Source: BOG-908 sp963795825 (GTDB taxonomy: Bacteria; Pseudomonadota; Alphaproteobacteria; Acetobacterales; Acetobacteraceae). From it: a stretch of 64,000 nt of DNA. The number at the start of each line of letters is the position of its first letter. Positions within the stretch are counted from its first letter, which is position 1. Under the pieces are notes generated by a model. That model ran no database searches and was not told where the DNA came from. It worked only from the letters and a program-made list of their open reading frames with translations. The position numbers and the translations under genes are program-made. The stretch covers positions 1,488,001-1,552,000 of the forward strand of contig CAWCIW010000001.1 in the NCBI GenBank assembly GCA_963795825.1, written 5' to 3'. Shown piece after piece: positions 7,557 through 16,281 of this stretch.

Positions 7557-9563
7557 TCAAGGCGTCGGCGCGGCCGTGTAGTTGGCGATGAACGCCGGCG
7601 CGTTCGGTACACCAAGCCCTGTCACGTTGTCCCAGCCCGGCCCGGTCACCAGACCGCTATCCGTGCCGAAGGTGAGCACTTCGAGGACGCCCGGATTCAG
7701 CGGAACGTTGAACAGGGCGCTGTAGAACGTTGTGCTCCTGAACAAAGGCGCAGCCAGCTTGGCCGCCGACTGGGACGCCACCTTGCCGCCCGTGAAGGTC
7801 GCCGTGACGTTCGTCGGCGAGCCCACTGGCACGATGTCCGTGATGGTGCCGGACGGTGCCGCGTAGATCGAGGCCGCGGCCAGGCCGAGGCTCTTGCCAG
7901 CGGCCTGGTCGGCGATCGCCCACAGCGCCGAGAACATCGGGCAGGCCAGGCTGGTGCCGCCATAGACCGTGTAGGTGATCGTCGGCGACTGGCCGGCCGC
8001 CGAGATCGCGATCACGCCACCGGTGAACGGGTCCGCCAGCCATGAGATGTCCGGCACCTTGCGCGCATTGCCGGGCAGGGCGGACTGGTAGGACGGCTTG
8101 GCGAACACGCTGCTGCGGCCACCGCCGGCGCCGAACACGAAGCCTTCGCTCAACGCGGGGCTGAATACGGTTCCTGCGTCGGACAGCAGCGTCTCGTTGG
8201 TGCCCCAGCCGGCCTGCCACATGATCGTGTTGGACGCATCGAGCGCCAGCGAAACGCCGCCGATCGCGGTGGCGTAAGGCGAGTCGGCCGGCGCGCTGAT
8301 CGACGGTGCATTGAATTTCGGGAAATCGAAGGTGAAATCGCCCGAGTCGCCGCTGGAGAAGTTCATCGATATGCCGGTCACCGCGGCCGCCTGCAGGATG
8401 AAGTTCTGCGTCTGCAGCACCACGGGATCGGTGAACAGTTCCTCGCTGCCGTAGCTGTTGGACACGACGTTGCCGAGGCCTTCCTCTACCGCGTAGAGCA
8501 GCGACGAATTGATATCGGGGAAAGATGGTGTGGGCGGCACGAGCAATACGATCTTGGCGCCCGGCGCGATCGCATGGGCCCATTCCACGTCGATGTTGAT
8601 TTCCGGATCCGGCGCCGAGCAGGTGGACGGCGCAGGGTAATTGGTGATGGCGAAGTTCGATGCCGTCAGGGCCGGCAACTGGTATTTCTTCGAGAAAGCG
8701 TTGGCATCCGCGGTGATGGTGGGCGAGCCGCACCAATCGACGATGACGATCGTCTGTCCGGTGCCGTCCAGCCCCTGCGCATACAGCTTGTCGAGACCGT
8801 AGGCGGCCTGGATCTGCGTCGGCGTATAGCCGCAACCGGTAGTGCCGAAATTATACGCGTTGCCGGTATAGGTCCCGGTGATGCCGTTGCCGGTCTCGGT
8901 CTGCGTGGTGGACGGGCCGAAACATACCGACTGGAAGCCCGCATCGGTATGCGCCATGCCGGCATTGGTGCGCGCGCGCACCTGCGGCGGCAACACCGAA
9001 GCCTGGGCCACGAGCGGATGCGACATGACGGAGCTGTCGAGCCCTTCGACGGCGCGAATGAGCGCACCCGCCTTGTCGGCGATCACCGGATCGGCGGTGT
9101 TGGCGCGGAAACTCTTGCCCTGGAACGTCAGCGTGCCGATCTCCACGCCGAAGGCGGTCTGCACATCGGCCACCGTGCCATGCGCGCGAACGAAGAAGCC
9201 GAACCGGTCGGCAGCCGTCACCGCCAGATTGTGCGAGGTCAGGAAATCGTGCACCGACTTGGTCTCGTCGGGCGTCGGCGCGAACCTGGCGGCGAACGCC
9301 GCCGGCGTCAGCCATTTGCGATATTCGGCGCTGCCCTTCCTGTACTGCGATGCCGCCAGTGCATCGAGGCCTTCCTGGTTGTGCGGCTTCAGCCAGACCG
9401 TGACATCCATCGCCGATTTCGCATCGACATTGCCGGTGCGCGTGGCGGATTTCAGGAACGGCAGCGTATTCTGCCGTATGACATATGTCTCGGCGGCGGC
9501 AGCGCGCACGGCGTAAATACTCGTCGATACCAGGAGAGCGGACAGCAGGGTTTTGCGTATCAT
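7557..9563 (-). CDS. S53 family (sedolisin-type) secreted peptidase, second copy
   Basis: A 668-residue preproprotein: N-terminal signal peptide (residues 1-24), activation domain (about 40-195), then the catalytic domain. Glu321 and Asp325 lie in D-P-E-I-N-I-D, the oxyanion Asp406 in S-S-G-D-S-G-D, and the nucleophile Ser538 in G-G-T-S-L-A-C-P. The W-D-N-V-T-G-L-G calcium-site motif is near the end. It is clearly divergent from the peptidase at 1360-3408 and is longer between the pro-domain and the Glu/Asp pair, with extra cysteines. It stands between trpD and trpG, on the same strand, so it probably has its own promoter in the 197 bp upstream. Confidence 0.92.
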   Translation of the reverse strand: MIRKTLLSALLVSTSIYAVRAAAAETYVIRQNTLPFLKSATRTGNVDAKSAMDVTVWLKPHNQEGLDALAASQYRKGSAEYRKWLTPAAFAARFAPTPDETKSVHDFLTSHNLAVTAADRFGFFVRAHGTVADVQTAFGVEIGTLTFQGKSFRANTADPVIADKAGALIRAVEGLDSSVMSHPLVAQASVLPPQVRARTNAGMAHTDAGFQSVCFGPSTTQTETGNGITGTYTGNAYNFGTTGCGYTPTQIQAAYGLDKLYAQGLDGTGQTIVIVDWCGSPTITADANAFSKKYQLPALTASNFAITNYPAPSTCSAPDPEINIDVEWAHAIAPGAKIVLLVPPTPSFPDINSSLLYAVEEGLGNVVSNSYGSEELFTDPVVLQTQNFILQAAAVTGISMNFSSGDSGDFTFDFPKFNAPSISAPADSPYATAIGGVSLALDASNTIMWQAGWGTNETLLSDAGTVFSPALSEGFVFGAGGGRSSVFAKPSYQSALPGNARKVPDISWLADPFTGGVIAISAAGQSPTITYTVYGGTSLACPMFSALWAIADQAAGKSLGLAAASIYAAPSGTITDIVPVGSPTNVTATFTGGKVASQSAAKLAAPLFRSTTFYSALFNVPLNPGVLEVLTFGTDSGLVTGPGWDNVTGLGVPNAPAFIANYTAAPTP

Positions 9564-9760
9564 GAGACAGCCCTATTATTGAACGCCATCACGTTACGCA
9601 CACCGGATGCAGAACGTCACGGATTATTAATGGTCGTCTATTTCCAAACTTTAGAAACTACCCACTCAATTTTGGGACTTTGTGCGGGCGTTCGGAAGCA
9701 CGATGTGCCATGTGACGCGTATGAAATCATCACGTAACGAACACATGCAAGTCAAACCGT

Positions 9761-10492
9761 TCAGCGCCGACACAGAAAGCACCAGGTTGGCGCGCAAACT
9801 ATCGCCACTGGGGTCGATGCGAGGATCGCAATGCGCCACAACACATAGCAAGATATCCCTAGTAGCGACGGTTTTACCGGGTTTAACGAGGTGAGGAGTA
9901 GGATAACCAGCAGCGACCATATGGAGAATTCAGCGTTGGAAATTGCGGCCACATCTCCCCATGGGAGGCAAGTAATCACAATCCCAGCGATCGCAGCATG
10001 AGACGGCTGCCACTGAACAACGTTTCTGAGAAAGCTCATCAAAGCTGGAGCGATGCAGGCCGTAGTGCCTAGAGCAAAATACCCTTGGACGAAAGGAACG
10101 GCCTGCAGGGGAAGCAGCTTGACTGATGCCCAATCAACTAGGTTTGGTAGGAACGAGACGTATCCTGCGTAAAAGTGTAATACAGTCGGGCTAGAAGAGG
10201 TATAGTAGTTGAGACCCTGAGTTGCATCTTCCCATCCTGCGACAGGATGAAGAAAAGTTCTGTAGCTACGTAAAAAAAGGATTGCAGCTGAGCACAGAAA
10301 GGCGGCCGTGTAATATGCTCTTGTCGAGATGTTGGGAGAGCATGGTCTCGCAAAAGGGTTCAAGAGCGCACCATTGTTGACTTTCAATATGATTGCTGAC
10401 GACCGCTCGCCTTTGAGGCTTCGTCCGGACTTTAAGGGACAGTATGGTCTGCAAGACGTGCGGAGCATAGGACCAGACAAGACCGAATTCAT
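9761..10492 (-). CDS. Hypothetical multi-pass membrane protein, AT-richer than its surroundings
   Basis: A 243-residue frame with about four or five hydrophobic segments (for example residues about 58-75, 130-150, 165-180 and 190-235) and an aromatic loop with H-P-V-A-G-W-E-D. That loop and the topology recall integral-membrane glycosyltransferases, but I do not recognise the family and the protein is shorter than those. Base composition is visibly lower in GC than the flanking trp genes, and codon use looks foreign. Gene start and integrity are uncertain; it may be a fragment of a larger transferred gene. Confidence 0.4.
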   Translation of the reverse strand: MNSVLSGPMLRTSCRPYCPLKSGRSLKGERSSAIILKVNNGALLNPFARPCSPNISTRAYYTAAFLCSAAILFLRSYRTFLHPVAGWEDATQGLNYYTSSSPTVLHFYAGYVSFLPNLVDWASVKLLPLQAVPFVQGYFALGTTACIAPALMSFLRNVVQWQPSHAAIAGIVITCLPWGDVAAISNAEFSIWSLLVILLLTSLNPVKPSLLGISCYVLWRIAILASTPVAIVCAPTWCFLCRR

Positions 10493-10826
10493 TCGAGCTT
10501 AGCTGTCAGCTGGTGTCGATTTAGGCATAGCACACAACCCTAACACGGAGCGATACCACGGAAGTCAGCCGGTGGTGCTGGAGCGAGACGCCTGGGGGTT
10601 GTTGGTGGCGAATGCTCGGTTCGGTGCCGTGCGGGCAGTACCGAGGACCCTGATCAAGGAGGAGGCTCGCGCCACCAAGAAGAAGCGTCTCGAAGGCAGG
10701 GAGCGTCGCGCTTCAGGCGATCAATCCGTGAAGGCGTCGAGGAAGGCACCTGCACGGTGAAAAGGTGAACAGCACCAGGACAGTGACGCGACGCCAACCA
10801 TCGCCGCCAACGCCAACGCGCCGGCA
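10493..10826. other. Intergenic region without a recognisable gene
   Basis: About 330 bp between the membrane hypothetical and the trpG stop codon. One short forward frame (10572-10760) is rich in Lys and Arg but matches nothing I know and lacks a ribosome-binding site. No element arm is present, in contrast to most gene borders here. Confidence 0.45.
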
Positions 10827-11423
10827 TCACCCCAGATTGCGCCGTCCGTTCGTCGCCCGCGCCATACGCAGGAAATTCGCCAGTATGTCGTGGCCATGCT
10901 CGCTGGCGATGCTCTCCGGATGGAACTGCACGCCGAACACCGGATGCGACTCATGGCGCAATCCCATGATCACGCCGTCTTCGGTATGCGCGGTCGCCAC
11001 CAGGCAATCCGGCAAAGTATCAGGCCGCACCGTCAAACTATGATACCGCGTCGCCCCGAACGGGCTCGGCAACCCGGCGAACACGTCGCTGCCCTCGTGC
11101 AATACCGGGCTCACCTTGCCATGCATCGGCTTCGGCGCGCGCACCACTTCGCCGCCAAACACCTGGCCGATCGCCTGGTGCCCGAGGCAAACCCCGAGCA
11201 GCGGCACTTCGCCCGCCGCCGCGCGTATCAGGTCGCAGCAGATCCCCGCCTCGTTCGGCGTGCACGGCCCCGGCGACAAGACGATCGCCTCCGGCGCCAT
11301 AGCCATCGCCGCCTCCACCGAGATCGCGTCGTTGCGACGCACATCGCACGCCGCGCCAAGCTCACCCAGATAATGCACCAGATTGTAGGTAAAGCTGTCG
11401 TAATTATCGATAAGCAAAATCAT
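10827..11423 (-). CDS. trpG: Anthranilate synthase component II (glutamine amidotransferase) TrpG
   Basis: A 198-residue class I amidotransferase that supplies ammonia to TrpE. The catalytic triad is visible: Cys79 in G-V-C-L-G-H-Q, and His168 and Glu170 in F-H-P-E-S. The N-terminal L-I-D-N-Y-D-S-F-T-Y-N motif is typical. It starts 45 bp after the trpE stop, so trpE-trpG form one unit. The close relative PabA cannot be excluded from sequence alone, but the adjacent trpE supports TrpG. Confidence 0.94.
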   Translation of the reverse strand: MILLIDNYDSFTYNLVHYLGELGAACDVRRNDAISVEAAMAMAPEAIVLSPGPCTPNEAGICCDLIRAAAGEVPLLGVCLGHQAIGQVFGGEVVRAPKPMHGKVSPVLHEGSDVFAGLPSPFGATRYHSLTVRPDTLPDCLVATAHTEDGVIMGLRHESHPVFGVQFHPESIASEHGHDILANFLRMARATNGRRNLG

Positions 11424-11468
11424 AAGACCATTACCCCGACAGCATACCCGGAAAAGCAGACACGCTCG

Positions 11469-12926
11469 CTACCCCTCCCCAGCCGCAAACCGAACCGCCT
11501 CCTCGGCCGCACGGAACAGCGCCCGGCTCTTCACCCGCGTCTCCTCCCATTCCGACTTAGCCACGCTGTCCGCCACCACCCCGCATCCCGCCTGCACGAA
11601 CATCTCGCCATCCTTCACCACAGCGGTGCGCAACCCAATACACGTATCCATCGTCCCGTCCGGCGCGAAATACCCGATGCACCCCGCGTAAATCCCGCGG
11701 CGCGAAGGCTCCATCTCGTCGATGATCTGCATCGCCCGTATCTTCGGCGCTCCCGTCAACGTCCCGGCCGGAAATCCCGCCACCAGCGCATCCAACGCAC
11801 CGACGCCCGCCTGCACCCGACCCTCAACGGTCGAACTGATATGCATAACATGGCTGAACCGCTCTACGGCAAAACTCTCCACCACCCGAACGCTACCCGG
11901 CTCGGACACGCGCCCCACATCGTTCCGCCCCAGATCGAGCAACATCAAATGCTCCGCCCGCTCCTTGGGATCGGCCAGCAGATCCGCCTCCAAAGCCGCA
12001 TCCTCGGCCGCCGTCTCCCCCCGCCGCCGCGTCCCCGCCAACGGCCGAATTGTGATCACCCCATCGCGCAGCCGCACCAATATCTCCGGACTGCTCCCCA
12101 CCACCGAGAACCCGTCGAAATTCAAAAAGAACAGGAACGGCGCAGGATTTATCCGCCGCAGCGCCCGATACAAAGCGAACGGCGGCAAAGCGAACGGCGC
12201 CGAAAACCGCTGGCTCGGCACCACCTGGAACACGTCGCCGGCAAACACATACCCTTTCATCCGCTCCACGATCGCCAGGAAATCCGCCTTGGCGATATTC
12301 GAGCGCGGCTCAGGCTGCGGCGGCAACACCACCGGCGGCGCCGCCTGGGGCAGGGGCCCCGCCAACGCCACGCGCGCCGCCGCAATACGCGCCTGCGCAT
12401 CCGCCCAACCCGCCTCCGCCGCCACGCCTTCGGCCGGATATACCGGCGCCGCCAATGTCAGCTCGTCGCGCACATTGTCGAACACCGCAAACAATGTCGG
12501 CCGCAAAAGTATCGCCTCCGGCAACCCCAAAACGTCGGACGTCCCGCCAGGCAAATCCTCCATCAGCCGCACCATGTCGTAGCCCAGATACCCGACAAGC
12601 CCGCCGATCATCGGCGGCATGCCCACCGGCAATTCCATCCGCGTCTCCGCCACCAGCGCCCGCAAACTCGCGAGCGCTGGCCTGGTATCTTCCACGAACG
12701 CATGCGGCGCCGCCCTTGCATGACGGTTCACCTCCGCCACCCCGCCACGGCAGCGCCAGATCAGGTCCGGTGCCATCCCGATCACCGAGTAGCGCCCGCG
12801 CGCCGACCCGCCCTCGATGCTCTCCAACAGAAACGCGTTCGGTTGCCCGGCGGCCAATTTGAGAAAAGCGGCGACTGGCGTGGTGAGGTCTGCCACGCCT
12901 TTCCAGAAGGCAATCACAGGAAGCAA
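11469..12926 (-). CDS. trpE: Anthranilate synthase component I TrpE
   Basis: A 485-residue enzyme that makes anthranilate from chorismate. The N-terminal domain has L-L-E-S (residues about 33-36), the tryptophan feedback site. The C-terminal chorismate-binding domain has G-D-V-F-Q-V-V-P-S-Q, F-V-V-type S-S-P-E-I-L, P-L-A-G-T-R-R-R-G, H-L-M-L-L-D-L-G-R-N-D and G-A-P-K-I-R-A-M. The start is unclear: the TTG at 12926 lies inside the adjacent palindromic element, while the GTG at 12917 is better spaced from the element's AGAAGG. Upstream is ppiD, a common alphaproteobacterial neighbour. No trp leader peptide or attenuator was recognised. Confidence 0.94.
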   Translation of the reverse strand: MLPVIAFWKGVADLTTPVAAFLKLAAGQPNAFLLESIEGGSARGRYSVIGMAPDLIWRCRGGVAEVNRHARAAPHAFVEDTRPALASLRALVAETRMELPVGMPPMIGGLVGYLGYDMVRLMEDLPGGTSDVLGLPEAILLRPTLFAVFDNVRDELTLAAPVYPAEGVAAEAGWADAQARIAAARVALAGPLPQAAPPVVLPPQPEPRSNIAKADFLAIVERMKGYVFAGDVFQVVPSQRFSAPFALPPFALYRALRRINPAPFLFFLNFDGFSVVGSSPEILVRLRDGVITIRPLAGTRRRGETAAEDAALEADLLADPKERAEHLMLLDLGRNDVGRVSEPGSVRVVESFAVERFSHVMHISSTVEGRVQAGVGALDALVAGFPAGTLTGAPKIRAMQIIDEMEPSRRGIYAGCIGYFAPDGTMDTCIGLRTAVVKDGEMFVQAGCGVVADSVAKSEWEETRVKSRALFRAAEEAVRFAAGEG

Positions 12927-13098
12927 GGCCTTCTTTTTCGAGAAAAAGAAGCAAAAAGCTTTTGCTCCGACGCCTGCACCAAAGCCCGCCCACTTTCTGC
13001 AACCGCATACACTGGCAGAACCATCGCGCGCGCCCCTGCCACCGTCACAGCAAAAGTCTTTTGCTTCTTTTCTTCAGAAAAGAAGGCCTTGCTTTTCT
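12919..13098. repeat. Dispersed palindromic element, paired arms (site 5)
   Basis: Left arm about 12919-12968 (TTCTTTTTC/GAGAAAAAGAA stem), right arm about 13047-13098 (hairpin with a CTTCAG loop). It fills the whole gap between the ppiD stop and the trpE start, and contributes the first bases of the putative trpE translation start. Confidence 0.88.
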
Positions 13099-15003
13099 TC
13101 ACTCCGCCGGCGCCGCCAACAGCCCCTGTATCACCCGCGAATTAATCACCGGATGCGCCGCATCGCGCACCGCCGACGCATACAGTTGCAGATAATCATC
13201 GTGCAGCGCGCTCTTAAGGCCATCCTGCGCCTGCGTCATCGCCAGCGGATCGGCCTTCGGGTCGGCCGGCACTATCTCCGCCACCTGCGCCACCAGGAAG
13301 CCGCCCGCCGTCTCCACCATCGTCGCCTCGCCCAGCTTCAACCCGAACAGCGTATGCACCACCTCCGCCGTCAGCGCGCCCGACGGCCTGTCGCGCTGCA
13401 AAGCCGGCGTGCGCGTAACCTGCAGCCCGCTGCCCCAGGCCGCATTGGCCAGGCTCTGCCCGCCTTTCACCAACCCCAGGATCCGCGTCGCCTCCGTCTC
13501 CTGGCCGTGCCGCATCTGGTCCGCCTGCCAGTCCGACAGCACGCGCCCGCGCACCGCGTCGAACGGCGTGCGGGCAGGGGGGATGATGCTGTCCACGCTC
13601 ACCGCGTACCACACATGGTCCGGCCCCTCTGTCGGCTGGATCGCATCGCCCTTGGCCATCTTGAACGCCGCGTCGATGATCTGCTGGCGCGCCGCACCCG
13701 CCGCCGGGATCGGCGCCTGCTCGCCCTCGAGCGTGCGCCCCTGCGCATCCAGCGTGCCCTCCGCCGCGGTGGCGCCCAGATCGGCCGGAACCTCGTCGAT
13801 CTTGGCCCCGCCGGCGAACACATCCTGCAGCTTCTGCGCCCGCGCATCGATCACATCGATCGCGCGCTCGCCCGCCACCTTCGCCCGGATCGTGTCCTTC
13901 AATGACTCGAAGCTCGGGTTCTTGGCCGGCGTCACCGACGCCACACGCAGCACGTAGCTCCCCAGCGGCTCGGTGATCGGCCCAACCACCGCACCCGCCA
14001 CCGCCGAGAACGCCGCCTTCGCCAGCTCGGGCGAGGGCACCTCCTGCACCGTCGCATCGTCCAGCGCCACCGCCGTGGCGCCGGCCGCCTTGGCCGCCGC
14101 CTGCATCGCGTCCCAGCTCGCCCCGCCGGTCCACAGCGCCATCAGCCGCTTGGCCACCGCCGCCTGCCCCGTGGTGATCACCTGCAGGGACCGCTTCTCG
14201 GCCGACACGTAGTCCGCCTTGTGCGCATCGAACCAGGTCCGCAGATCGGCATCGCTCACCGCCAGGCTGCGCCCGATGCTGTCCGGCGACAGGATCACCG
14301 CCTTGATGTGCCGGTACTCAGGCGCCGTGTAGCGCTGCGCGTTATTGTCGTAATACCGCCGCAGAACCGCCTCGGGCGGCGCCGGCGGCAGCGCATGGCC
14401 GGCAAACGGCAGCGTCACCGTATCGGCCCGGCGCTTCTCGTTCAGGTACTGGAACACCAGCCCGGTCAGCAGGGTCGAGGGCCCGGCCGAGGCCGCAACG
14501 CTCTGCAGCAGCTGGTTCTGTGCGATATCGGCCCGCACCAGCTCCAGGAAATGCGCCCGGTTCATGTTGTTGCTCGCCAACGCCGCGGCCAGCAGCGGCT
14601 CGCTGAACTTGCCGTCCGGCCCCTGGAAATCCGGCATCGCATACACCGCTTCGCGCACCGCCGCGTCGGGCACCACCACGCCCATCCGGCGCACCTGGCT
14701 GGCCAGCGCCTCCTGCGTCACCAGCTTCTGTATCGTGTTGCGCGCCACCTGGATGCGCATCTGCGGCGGAACCTGGCTCGGGTCCGGCAGCCGCTCGCTC
14801 ATTTTCCGCAGATCGGCCTGGAATGTCCCCATGAATTGCTGCGGCGTGATCTCCTCGCCCTGTATCGTGGCCACCGCGCCGCTGCCGGCGCCCAGCTTGC
14901 CCACCACGTCCGCGATCCCCCAGGCGCCAAACGACGCGACCAGGATCAGGAAGAGCACCCTTGCGGGCCAGGTGCCGGCGAACTTGCGAAAGGCGGAGAG
15001 CAT
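13099..15003 (-). CDS. ppiD: Periplasmic peptidyl-prolyl cis-trans isomerase PpiD
   Basis: A 634-residue protein with one N-terminal membrane anchor (residues about 13-33), a SurA_N-type chaperone domain (about 35-180), a parvulin-like PPIC domain in the middle and a long C-terminal region. Length and order match PpiD, the membrane-anchored periplasmic chaperone that sits near the Sec translocon and helps outer-membrane and secreted proteins fold. The parvulin core is divergent, so isomerase activity is uncertain, as in many PpiD proteins. Its stop codon touches the element pair at 12919-13098. Confidence 0.88.
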   Translation of the reverse strand: MLSAFRKFAGTWPARVLFLILVASFGAWGIADVVGKLGAGSGAVATIQGEEITPQQFMGTFQADLRKMSERLPDPSQVPPQMRIQVARNTIQKLVTQEALASQVRRMGVVVPDAAVREAVYAMPDFQGPDGKFSEPLLAAALASNNMNRAHFLELVRADIAQNQLLQSVAASAGPSTLLTGLVFQYLNEKRRADTVTLPFAGHALPPAPPEAVLRRYYDNNAQRYTAPEYRHIKAVILSPDSIGRSLAVSDADLRTWFDAHKADYVSAEKRSLQVITTGQAAVAKRLMALWTGGASWDAMQAAAKAAGATAVALDDATVQEVPSPELAKAAFSAVAGAVVGPITEPLGSYVLRVASVTPAKNPSFESLKDTIRAKVAGERAIDVIDARAQKLQDVFAGGAKIDEVPADLGATAAEGTLDAQGRTLEGEQAPIPAAGAARQQIIDAAFKMAKGDAIQPTEGPDHVWYAVSVDSIIPPARTPFDAVRGRVLSDWQADQMRHGQETEATRILGLVKGGQSLANAAWGSGLQVTRTPALQRDRPSGALTAEVVHTLFGLKLGEATMVETAGGFLVAQVAEIVPADPKADPLAMTQAQDGLKSALHDDYLQLYASAVRDAAHPVINSRVIQGLLAAPAE

Positions 15004-15101
15004 GCGGTGTCCGGGTCAGGTTTGCCCGTGATCATAGGGCGATAGGGCAAGGCAGGCAAAGGCGAGGCACGTGGGCCCCGCCAGGCCTGCGACTGATATG
15101 C

Positions 15102-16010
15102 CTACTTTACCTGGCACCCCTGGGGCAGCACGCCGTTCACCTGGTTCCGCGGGGTCCACGTCGTGTGGTCGTAGAAACAGAGATACTCGATTTCGGCCAA
15201 AGGTGCCTTCCACCCGCCTGGCGGCTGAAGCAGCACCACCGAGCTCACGTTCGAGCGCGAGAAGTCGTCCTCGTCCACCACCACCTGCGCCGGGTTGGTG
15301 GAGCTGGCCGAGCGTATGATCATCATGCCGCTCCCTTTATAATCCGCGGTGTCGTTATCGGCGAGCCAGCGCCCGTTCCAGTCCGTGATCCCGCAGCCCG
15401 CACCGCATTTCGTCGTGCGGAAAATCGCGATTCCGCCGGCGGCCTTCGGAACTTTCACGAACGGGTAGACCGAGAACGAAACCCGCGGCATGTAGGCCCG
15501 CAATCCGGTGCTGGCGAATACCGGGGTGGACGCGTCGAAATAGAAGGTCCGCACCACCTTCACGCTGTTGATCTGTCCCGGATCCGTGCTCAGGCTGTAA
15601 ACCGTGGCGCTGGGCGCCGCGGACGTGGAGTTGCAGCCCACGCCGTGCGACGTGATCGAAGCCCGCGCCCCGGCCAGCTGGTGATACACCGCCACTTCGC
15701 CGCTGCGCACCACCACCGGCGCCGCCAGTTCGTCCGGATACCCGCCCGCCTGTCCAAAGAACTCTACCGGATCGTTGCAGGCGAACGGCCCGTTCACCGC
15801 ATTCGACACCAGATTGCCGGTGGACACACCCGTGCTGTCCACCCAGGCCGCGCCGTCCACCCTGTCGCCATCCGTCGTGGCAAAGCCCGAAGCGGGGTCG
15901 TCGATCGTCAGCGTAACCCGCCCGTTCGTCAGCACGTGGCCAAAGGCCGGCGCCGCCGCCATCATCGTCAACAACATCCCGGACACCAAACGCATGGCCG
16001 CCTTCCACAT
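15102..16010 (-). CDS. Secreted hypothetical protein
   Basis: About 302 residues with a signal peptide (M-W-K-A-A-M-R-L-V-S-G followed by a hydrophobic stretch ending in P-A-F-G-H). The mature part is rich in beta-type sequence, Gly, Ser and Thr, and has paired cysteines (for example T-K-C-G-A-G-C), suggesting a disulfide-stabilised beta fold. I do not recognise the family. The ATG at 16010 is preferred over the upstream frame extension because the signal peptide starts there; a start at 15995 is also possible. It is transcribed towards ppiD from its own promoter region. Confidence 0.65.
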   Translation of the reverse strand: MWKAAMRLVSGMLLTMMAAAPAFGHVLTNGRVTLTIDDPASGFATTDGDRVDGAAWVDSTGVSTGNLVSNAVNGPFACNDPVEFFGQAGGYPDELAAPVVVRSGEVAVYHQLAGARASITSHGVGCNSTSAAPSATVYSLSTDPGQINSVKVVRTFYFDASTPVFASTGLRAYMPRVSFSVYPFVKVPKAAGGIAIFRTTKCGAGCGITDWNGRWLADNDTADYKGSGMMIIRSASSTNPAQVVVDEDDFSRSNVSSVVLLQPPGGWKAPLAEIEYLCFYDHTTWTPRNQVNGVLPQGCQVK

Positions 16011-16189
16011 GCCGAAATAGGCGTGCGCACGTCTTGGCAAGTTGCGCCATTGGAACAACTACTACTTCGTAAATCCACTGTAACATACTGCATTAGATAA
16101 AAGACAGCGCTTCCGCGCGACGCACTATCGTATGCCGCGGCCACCCACCACGCACAGGCTAATCCGCCACGCGCACCGCCCAAACCAGG

Positions 16190-16232
16190 CAGCAAAAACC
16201 TTTTTGCTTCTATTTTTTACAAAAGCAGGCCT
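16190..16232 (-). repeat. Degenerate arm of the dispersed palindromic element (site 6)
   Basis: AGCAAAAACCTTTTTGCTTC followed by a decayed hairpin ending in AGCAGGCCTTTCT. Orientation is of the right-arm type and faces the tpiA start 50 bp away. Confidence 0.7.
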
Positions 16233-16281
16233 TTCTACCCCACCATACCCAACCGCCACCCCTTCCAAAACCAAGGACAAA

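Noticed and set aside
10572..10760. 62-codon forward frame near trpG
   Set aside because: No ribosome-binding site, no recognisable family and Arg/Lys-rich low complexity.
10890..13145. 751-codon forward open frame opposite trpG and trpE
   Set aside because: Arg/His/Pro-rich shadow of high-GC genes on the other strand; no family motif, while trpE and trpG are certain.
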